Source: Enterococcus sp. 4G2_DIV0659 (GTDB lineage Bacteria; Bacillota; Bacilli; Lactobacillales; Enterococcaceae). From it: 64,000 nucleotides of DNA. The DNA lies in the NCBI RefSeq assembly GCF_002140715.2, contig NZ_NGLE02000001.1:1585001-1649000 (forward strand). The letters are read 5' to 3'. Below, in pieces: positions 57,701 to 64,000 of this stretch (position 1 is the first letter of the stretch; each line of letters begins with the position of its first letter). The notes under the pieces are model-generated. The model did not search any database, was not told the origin of the DNA, and saw only the letters and a program-made list of their open reading frames with translations. A program made the position numbers and the translations under genes.

Positions 57701-59239
57701 TAAAATAGAAAATACATAATGAGGCTGGAAGCGAATCTTTTCATTGCCGGCTTCTTTTACTTCTTGTCTTCTTTTCGTCAATATTTGGTAAAAGGAATTC
57801 AGCACCATATCCCGTGTTTGGGCATTATGGATGATTCCTCTTAGATTCAAACTGCGAATCTTCAAATGAGGCAGCCATCGCCACGCATGCCAATTGACGT
57901 CATAGTCATTTTCAGGAACCAGTGTCACAAATTCAACATCTCTGTACGAATGTAGCATTGAAATTTGGAATAATAGCGTTTGAATCGCCGTTCGTAACAC
58001 AGGATAATTTCCTGCTAGACCTACTGTTTGATCCATCAAAGGAATAACGATTGGCGCTGACTCTAATTGTTGATACGGCCAAACCAATTGTTTTTCCGCT
58101 AACGAACTCAATTCGCTTTCTTCATTTGGTTGATATCTTACAGAAAAGCTTGAGTTGATTTCTCCTGTGCCGACATGGACTTTTAAGAAATCTTCATTGG
58201 TTGTCATGCGCTCGTAGATTCGTGCTTGATAGTCTTTAGCCATTAATGCAAGGTCATTCATCGACGGATACATATACGTAAGAGCATGCTCTTGCTCTTG
58301 TTGTAGCAGGGAGATATCTCCTTTTTTCTGGATTAGATACTGTTTATAAGAGCTTTCGCTTTGTTGATTTTTCTCTTTGGTTTCTTTCTTATTGGTAAAA
58401 TAACTAGAAACAGAAAAACCTGCTGTTAGTAAACTAGCGCCGCCCATACTTAGCATCATGATCGGGTTTCCACCACTTAAAAAGCTTGTGGCACCACTTA
58501 ACACAACCATTCCTAAAGGTGGAACTAGGGTTCTTAAGAGTTCATTTTTCCCTTCTTTTTCTTTAGGTGTAGGTGTCATTACTTCTACATCTTTCTTTGG
58601 TTCTTTTAGATGGATACGCGGGCTTCGTCTGAATAATGGGAACTCTGATGGATATTCAGCTTCATAGCTTTCTTCAACAATTTCAAATGGATTTAGAGCA
58701 AACGCTGATCCTAAATCCGTTAGCTTTAATTGTTTTTCCCGTACTTCTATAATCAACTTTCCTACGGCTAATTGATCGCCTGTATGAAAATCAATGGTTC
58801 CTTTTTCGATTAGCTGCCCATTAAAGTAGATCGCTTCTTTATTGGCGTAAATCTCCACTTTATAGTGATCAGCTTTGTCTGCAATTGAAAGTGAAATAAA
58901 TGCTTCTGTTGGTAAGCTGATCGCTGAAGAAGACATCGCAGAGATCGTAAATTCTTTTTTAGGCTTGTTTGTCGCAATCGTCTGGTAATCCGTTGGTTTA
59001 ACGATTATAAATTGGCTGTTTTCTTTTTCAACTGGTTGATTATCAAGTAGCAGCTTCTGCCCGTCATAAGCCACTGTATGTCCGTTGATTTTTCGTTCTG
59101 GTTTAGATGTTGTTAGTTGATGATGTGAAAAATTTTCGCCAAAATAGAAAACATCAAAAAGCACATCGGCAGCCGGTTGCATTTGGTCATCTATAGGAAC
59201 ATATGACTCATCTTCTGTTTTATTCGTTTTCAGAATCAT
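54776..59239 (-). CDS. essC: Type VII secretion ATPase EssC
   Basis: A 1487-aa FtsK/SpoIIIE-type motor. N-terminal FHA-like domains (~1-190) and two close membrane helices (~239-285) are followed by ATPase modules. Module 1 has Walker A GTTGSGKSE (~674) and Walker B FLISDEFAELK (~790). Module 2 has a recognisable but diverged GSPGFGKSTA (~1023). Module 3 (~1300) is degenerate (GDDSPQQTE), as is common in EssC. The ORF is intact, unlike esaA and essB. It overlaps the essB C-terminal ORF by 20 bp and is ~35 bp before the LXG accessory genes. Confidence 0.93.
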   Translation of the reverse strand: MILKTNKTEDESYVPIDDQMQPAADVLFDVFYFGENFSHHQLTTSKPERKINGHTVAYDGQKLLLDNQPVEKENSQFIIVKPTDYQTIATNKPKKEFTISAMSSSAISLPTEAFISLSIADKADHYKVEIYANKEAIYFNGQLIEKGTIDFHTGDQLAVGKLIIEVREKQLKLTDLGSAFALNPFEIVEESYEAEYPSEFPLFRRSPRIHLKEPKKDVEVMTPTPKEKEGKNELLRTLVPPLGMVVLSGATSFLSGGNPIMMLSMGGASLLTAGFSVSSYFTNKKETKEKNQQSESSYKQYLIQKKGDISLLQQEQEHALTYMYPSMNDLALMAKDYQARIYERMTTNEDFLKVHVGTGEINSSFSVRYQPNEESELSSLAEKQLVWPYQQLESAPIVIPLMDQTVGLAGNYPVLRTAIQTLLFQISMLHSYRDVEFVTLVPENDYDVNWHAWRWLPHLKIRSLNLRGIIHNAQTRDMVLNSFYQILTKRRQEVKEAGNEKIRFQPHYVFSILEESWLSGHGLNEFLAEDMSPYGVTVIWGKDALPMLPETTTTLIDYQSSEAAILINQNNEYVNQAFVPTHLPTAYPIEEALQRLANLHHVEVEKNAIPEAIDFLELYDVKAVDELNIGTRWTKADTSKSLAVPLGVRGKDDIVYLNLHERAHGPHGLVAGTTGSGKSEIVQSYILSLAVNFAPEDVGFLPIDFKGGGMANLFANLPHLLGSITNLDGASSARALQSIRAELQKRQRKFGQFGVNHINGYTKLYKQGKTITDPEEKKKYPSDPLPHLFLISDEFAELKANEPDFMAELVSTARIGRSLGVHLILATQKPSGVVDDQIWSNSRFKLALKVADANDSNEIIKTPDAATITQPGRAYLQVGNNEIYELFQSAWSGANYDPFVSREEKVDERIWLINQLGQYELLTADLSQEEDTVVKKEEEQTQLDVIVDAIQAYSEETNAVLPEKPWLPPLEAMIDSPILSKEWGETRQLSVPFGYMDIPSKQEQVVFNFNFNELTHTAFYGSPGFGKSTALQTLVMNLARLNTPSQVQFNLFDFGTNGLLPLKKLPHVADLVRLEEEEKLVKFLKRIRKEIQERKDAFTDYGVASLSQYEEKSGNKLPVVITIIDGFDAIKESPLEEEIESVVNQLLREGASVGLYAVLSVLRTSTFKMSMASNIPSHIGLFLVEEGAIRDVVGRDALIPQEIIGRAQIKLDEPHELQIYLPTHGENDIDRLNHLEQEIEAMDQEWTGERPIKIPMLAKVVSMADFYESKQTQMMLEHLQLPIGLDKETTNVVGFDPQEQGYFVIGDDSPQQTEYIEKVIVENLKHFEGRAQRVVFNGSERFGGFTESFDMMVAEPDYSTFVNDLVSEIEVRQDATEHEPMFVYVPEAHIFGDKTFITNDAIDVYLRKAAKVNIYFIFQGNQKQIENSFDDFNKRLRTNIPAGMIGTRLADQGFINIKSGYSEPVVELDESHFFIGRNACRVKLVSE

Positions 59240-60391
59240 CCGTTGCCCCTCCTAATAATTTCATATATTTCGCAATGGCTTCTTCGTATTTCGTTAATAG
59301 TTCTTGTTTCTTTTCACCATTCATTTTTGTATCCAGTTTTGTCGCTTCATATAATTTAGTGTAGGCATGTAAAATGAACTGATTATCCCCTACGTTTTGG
59401 GCAATATCCAGTGCTTTTTCAAAGCTTCCTTTTCCGATGTAAATCCAATATAGAAGCGTGTTCTCATTTGATTTTTGAGAAATGTTATTTAAAATCATCT
59501 CTTTTTGCTCATTGGACAAATTATCTAATTGGATCGAACTTACCGCATATACATATTGCGCACTTTTCGGTAAGTCTTCTGGGGTATCTTCTTTAAGCGT
59601 GCTTAAGACACCTGCATAATCATTGGCAATGTAATTGGCTTCTGCCGTTATAATTCTTTCTTGTGTAGGCACTTCTTTTAAGGCATAGTTCCCAACGAAA
59701 AAGCCTAAAATCAATGTTGCAACTAATAAAACAAGGCTTCCCCACTTAAACAAGGTGTAGCTTTTTTATTTACTAATTGATTTTGTCTTTCTTGTTTCAT
59801 TTTTTGGATGACCACTTGTTCACTGATGATCTGATTGATTTCTTCTGGTGACTGAGCTGCTTGAATAGCTTTAGAAAGTGGATCTTGTAAGGTTCCAGCG
59901 CCTTCAATCAATCGTTCATAATCTAGTTTTGGTTGAAGAATAAATAGAATCAATGCACGATACTGTTTTAAAAATGCTTCCTCATTTGCAACATAAGGGA
60001 CAACTAGGTTCATAAATCCTCTATGAGCAATAGATAATTCCTCTCCAAAAAGGAAAATATTTCTTGGATGGATAAACGGTTGAATGGTTGAATGAAGAAA
60101 TGGCGTGATGAACCGGATTTTCTGTGCTAATAACAGTCGATTAAATGACGTCATCTTTCTTACCGCTTCTTCAATAGGCAGGGCATAATTATCTTTTTCA
60201 TAAGCCACGACTAATTTTTCTTCTGTTGCTTCCAATACTTCTCCCGCTAATAACGTATTCTTTTTTTGAAGAACCGTTTGAAATTGCTCTAATTCTGATA
60301 GACGGTATTGATTGGCTTGTAGTGTTACAATCACCTGATCTTTTTGAATCTGGATATCTATTTTTTCCGATATATCTTTTACTTCACTCAC
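59220..60391 (-). pseudogene. essB: essB, split by a single-base frameshift
   Basis: EssB is a ~390-aa membrane protein with a cytoplasmic pseudokinase-like domain, one transmembrane helix and an extracellular helical domain. Here 59723-60391 encodes the pseudokinase part and ends ...NKKATPCLSG, while 59220-59753 encodes MFKWGSLVLLVATLILGFF and the extracellular part. Adding one base to the A6 run (T6 at 59762-59767 plus strand) joins them as NKKSYTLFKWGSLVL, a natural sequence. The frameshift is a real loss or an under-called homopolymer. Confidence 0.85.
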
Positions 60392-60404
60392 GTCTTAAGC
60401 CCCT

Positions 60405-60665
60405 TTACTTTTTCATAGTCTCTTTAACAGCTATTTGATCCCCGTCACCTAATGCATAATTGGCTAAGAGGACTTCTCCATTTAACTTAATTGATTTATT
60501 GATGATTTCTAACTCAAATGTGTCTGGTAATGTTATATTTAATAGTTCTAATGATTCTCTTAATAGTTCTTTTAAGCGATTAGCAGATACTTTTATTGGA
60601 ACCTGCAAATCAATCACTTGTTTCCCTACATGTAAACCAATACCAATAGATGTATCTTTCCTCAT
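60405..60665 (-). CDS. esaB: Ubiquitin-like type VII protein EsaB (YukD)
   Basis: An 86-aa beta-grasp protein (IGIGLHVGKQVIDLQVPIKVSANRLKELLRESLELL, ending LGDGDQIAVKETMKK), the YukD/EsaB family. It is cytoplasmic and part of the core type VIIb set between essA and essB. Length matches. Confidence 0.85.
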   Translation of the reverse strand: MRKDTSIGIGLHVGKQVIDLQVPIKVSANRLKELLRESLELLNITLPDTFELEIINKSIKLNGEVLLANYALGDGDQIAVKETMKK

Positions 60666-60680
60666 AAAAATTCTACCTTC

Positions 60681-61181
60681 CTATCCTTTTTTTACCCATG
60701 TTGGAAATGCTCGGCCTAGTAAAATACCTAAACCTATGACAAGCACGCCACCGACTGTGCAAAATAAAAGAAAGCCGATGTTGTTGCCTTTTTTCAGTCC
60801 AGACTCTCCATTATCTAAACTGTCATTCAAGACGTAGCCATTTGAGAACAGAAGAGGGGTTATTTGTTGACTAATTGTCTGTACTTTTGGTGTTTCCTTC
60901 ATAAACACTTCTTTTTGTGCAGCGGCAAGCACCTGCATTTTTTCTTCGTCTAATTTTTTATCTTGAGCTGACATATCCTGCATAAATAATTGGTGAATGG
61001 TGAAGGTAGCAGAGTTACTCTGACTACCTTCATTTTTTTCATAGATTACTTGGTTATTTATTTTTAAATCGCCACTTTCTGCATAGGTTGGAACACTTTG
61101 TAAAAACAGAAATAGCATGGGAATAAGCATCCCTTTTAGCATTGTGTTTACGTTTGGTTTCACTTTCAATTTACGTTGCAT
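60681..61181 (-). CDS. essA: Type VII secretion protein EssA
   Basis: A 166-aa protein with a signal-like helix (~14-32, ending TYA), a short extracellular part and a C-terminal membrane helix (~135-157) with a basic tail. Size, membrane layout and place between esaA and esaB identify EssA; sequence conservation in this family is low. Confidence 0.78.
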   Translation of the reverse strand: MQRKLKVKPNVNTMLKGMLIPMLFLFLQSVPTYAESGDLKINNQVIYEKNEGSQSNSATFTIHQLFMQDMSAQDKKLDEEKMQVLAAAQKEVFMKETPKVQTISQQITPLLFSNGYVLNDSLDNGESGLKKGNNIGFLLFCTVGGVLVIGLGILLGRAFPTWVKKG

Positions 61182-61212
61182 CTAATTTCTCCCTTGTAAA
61201 TAATAGAAAAGA

Positions 61213-64000
61213 TCATGCAGTCACTTTTTTCTCTTCTGGTTTTACCCAGAAATTCAATAGAATACCGCCAATTGCTAGGATTACTAAAATCAGATAGCTT
61301 ACCCAACCAATGCTGCCTCCATTTAATAGTGCAGTGAAGCCATTTTGAATATTTTGTAAAGGAGATAGTCGATACAATATATTCGTAAATGTGCCTGTTT
61401 TGGTTGCTACGCCTAGTAATGGTGTAAGCATGAAGAATAAACCTAATATGGCGCCGCTAATATAAAGCGTTAGTAATCTAAACTGTCTCATACAACCAAG
61501 AGTCAACAATAATCCTGCTAACAAGACTAAAAACGCGTAACTAAACCAAGCGAATTTAGCATCCATGCCAACAACCAGACTCAGATTAAGAGCAAATGCG
61601 CTCGATAATGCCACACTGCTTAGTAGTATTACAACGACGTTTGAGGTATTGTACCAAGCTCTTGATGGGTTCATTAGCAAGTCGGTCTTAGAGACTTTTC
61701 TTCGTTTCATGTATTTTTGCATCCCAGTCGCAACTAAAATAATCATAAATGCCGCTATGATCGTTGCATAATAAGGAATCAAGGAGTTTTGTCTTGTTTT
61801 TCCAAAATCACCTTTGTCTTGAATCGGATTAGATAGAAAATTAAATACGGTTGTATTATCCGATCCGCCATTTCTTGTATTTGAAAGCACTTTGTTGAAT
61901 GTTTCTGCATATTTGCTATTGCCCTTTGTTGTTTCATGTACGTCAGAAACCGTCTTATCTAAGTTCGTTAAGATATCATTAGCATTTGTTTGGACTTTAT
62001 TTGTAGATTCCTTCAAATTTTGAATAATAGGCGCAATGTCTTTTACTTGTGCCGCAGCTTCTTCTGTCGTTTTCGCTGTTTCTTTTGAACTAGTAGCTAA
62101 TGTTTGGATCGTTTTTACCAAGCTTTCTGTCTCTGCATTGATTGCAGCCGTATCGTTCTTTTCAGGATGTGCATTGGTATCTGTAATCACAGATTCTGGT
62201 GCCACTCGTTCTGTTTCTTTCCATGAATTGTACGTCGCATCGATTTCTTGGTTCGCTTTTTCAAACCAATCTCCTAATAAAGCGGCTTCTTGTATCATCG
62301 TTTCTGGAACGGTCATAAGATTTAATGTGCCATATAAACTCGGCGCTTCGCCTTCATTTTTGTCTTCTTTTGTTCCAATCGTCGCTTTTAATTTATTGAT
62401 TTGCTCTTCAATATCTTTATATAAGCTATCCCCATTTGCCCGATAATTTTCATATAAGGAATCTGAAATTTGTAACACTTTTTTATCATCGGTAACGTTA
62501 TTGTATAGCCAATAAACAGAGTTCGGTGTCGCTAATTCGCTGAAAGGCGTATCTGGATGATTGGCAACATATTCGGAAAACCTAGTAACATCTAACTGCG
62601 TCGGATCAGCATAGATCATAGTTAGCTTTTCAGCAGTAGCAGTTAACGTTGTAAAAAGATCAAACAATTTAGGTAGATCTTCTTTTAATGGCTGATCTTT
62701 ATTTATATAAGCTGCTAATTGCCCAGATGTTGCTGAACTATTTGCAGTCCAAAAATAGTTACATTGAAAATATTCATCTCTGCTATAATCGTTCGGATAC
62801 GTCCATTCGATTTGAGAATTAAAAGTGTATGACAAATGTGCATCTAAGGGTGCTTTGAGGGTTTCACTGCTTTCTACTTCCTTAAGCATAATGTCGATAA
62901 TTAATCGCGTTCCTGTCTCGTCAATCGAAACAACCGCTGTATAATCTGGATCAGATACATTTTTTCTGATTTGTCTTTCTAGTTCCCCTCTGATTGCTTC
63001 CATATTAAGAACTGTGACATTCCCTTGGCTTCCAGGGTTAAACGTATGTCCGAATTGTACGTATTGACGCGTTCCTGGCTCCAACTGTATATCGAGTGTA
63101 TTTCTTACAGTAAATACCGTAGAAAGATCTTCTTTTGGCGTTGTTGACAAGATTTTAAATTGATCTTCATGTCCAGTTAACGTTGGGTCGTATTGTGTTA
63201 CTAAATGATAGGAAGCATTTAACTTATCGATTGCCTCTTGTGTTAGTAAATCGTCACCTGAAAGTTTAGCTAACAGACGTGAAAAATCGGTACTAGTTGG
63301 CAGTGCTTGGTTTTGCAAGTGCAACAGGTCATTATTTACAGCAGTTAAGTATTCTCCATCTTCCTTGATCTCTGATTCTTTCTCGGTAGGTGATAGTAAT
63401 TCTGAAATCGCTAATTTTACTTGTTCTTCTGTTGCTGTGTCTGGAGTTGCATTTCTATCATGGTAATATTTTTCTGCAATATCCTCTTTTAGCGTTGTTA
63501 ATGCCGAGACCTGTTTTTCTAATTCGGCTATGTGTCCTGTCAATTCTTCTATTCTCTTACTTTGTTGTTCTTTGAATTTCTGGGCATTTGCTAAGAAATT
63601 TGCGTAAACACCTGAATCCTCAGACCCTTCTGGTCCTTTGGTAAAAATAAGCCCATTTGTTGTTTTATACTTCCATTGAATCCATCATATTGTTCTTTAT
63701 AACCGGTTAAATCATTTTTCCATTGGGTTTCTAATTGTTCTTTTTGCAGCTCGAATTGTTCATTAAATTGTTTAATTGATGTTTCTAATTTTTCATTTGC
63801 TTCGTCTGCGTAATCATTCACAGATTTCTGTACTTCTTCAGTCGATCGACTATTTTCTTCTAAACTAGTATTATTACTTTCCATCAACTGCTTCACAGAT
63901 TGAACAAATGCTTCTTGTTCTGATGTGAACATTTTATTGTCTTCCTCTAAAATACTTGCAGTATCGATAACACCTGAAAAATTCGTTGGTACTTCTTTAA
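61213..64000 (-). pseudogene. esaA: esaA, frameshifted and cut by the window edge
   Basis: EsaA/YueB is a large membrane protein with an N-terminal helix, a long extracellular domain and five to six C-terminal helices. The 3' part (61213-63543 and beyond) has the C-terminal membrane block (~residues 600-775). The 5' part (63591-64000) starts upstream of the window with KEVPTNFSGVIDTASILEED, typical of EsaA near residue ~140. The two parts meet when one A is added to the A4 run at 63663-63666 (plus strand): ...FNGSIKTTNGLIFTKGPEGSED. The true N terminus is outside the window. Confidence 0.85.

Noticed and set aside
59740..59790. Programmed -1 frameshifting in essB
   Set aside because: The heptamer T AAA AAA is a poor slippery site and no following pseudoknot is apparent; the same pattern in three unrelated genes favours deletion or base-calling error.

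Overview
The window reads as a chromosomal segment of an Enterococcus, probably from the wider E. faecalis clade. The reasons are a Firmicutes-type rRNA operon, low G+C, strong Shine-Dalgarno sites, enterococcal gene families (CroRS-type two-component system, WxL-associated DUF916/DUF3324 protein, Mga-type regulator), and a core order of croRS-like, serS, guaB, ychF, DUF951, parB, parA, rsmG. From memory this order matches the end of the E. faecalis chromosome. No species can be named without comparing the 16S sequence.

Layout: (1) 1-2.5 kb: 5' end of 23S, a spacer without tRNA, 16S and three tandem promoters, all on the minus strand. (2) 2.7-10.1 kb: a CroRS-like two-component system, then a second, ComP/NarL-type two-component system next to a MacB-like ABC exporter. 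(3) 10.2-19.2 kb: housekeeping block with a T-box leader and serS, a secreted polysaccharide deacetylase, guaB, a large membrane protein, a DUF1129 protein, ychF and a DUF951 protein. (4) 19.5-29.0 kb: an accessory island carrying an Mga-type regulator, a tyrosine integrase, coiled-coil proteins, a DUF916/DUF3324 surface protein, a winged-helix regulator and an 860-bp AT-rich gap holding a possible small RNA. (5) 29.1-31.5 kb: parB, parA, rsmG; a near-consensus parS lies 6 kb away at 37.0 kb. (6) 31.7-37.0 kb: a galactitol-type PTS with a class II aldolase, divergent from a DeoR regulator and a PfkB-type sugar kinase. (7) 37.3-43.0 kb: an M24-like protein, a secreted transglutaminase-like lipoprotein, and an ECF sigma factor with its putative anti-sigma. 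(8) 43.4-64 kb: a type VIIb secretion locus on the minus strand.

The type VII locus runs esaA, essA, esaB, essB, essC, then two small helical proteins (DUF5082-like and DUF3130-like), a DUF4176-like protein, an LXG effector with a C-terminal HNH nuclease, and its SMI1/YrhA-type immunity protein. Beyond a terminator comes a run of further immunity-like genes and many small multi-pass membrane proteins, several of them paralogous. Four reading frames in this locus (esaA, essB, an SMI1-like remnant and a small membrane ORF) each appear to have lost a single base in an A or T run. A fifth gene is cut by an in-frame TGA. The shared pattern suggests homopolymer under-calling in the sequence. If the indels are real, the secretion system is disabled.

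The parts most worth following up are the effector/immunity array, the unfamiliar coiled-coil/WxL-type island inserted before parB, a promoter-hairpin-terminator unit in that island, and several long nested palindromes that look like dispersed enterococcal repeat elements.
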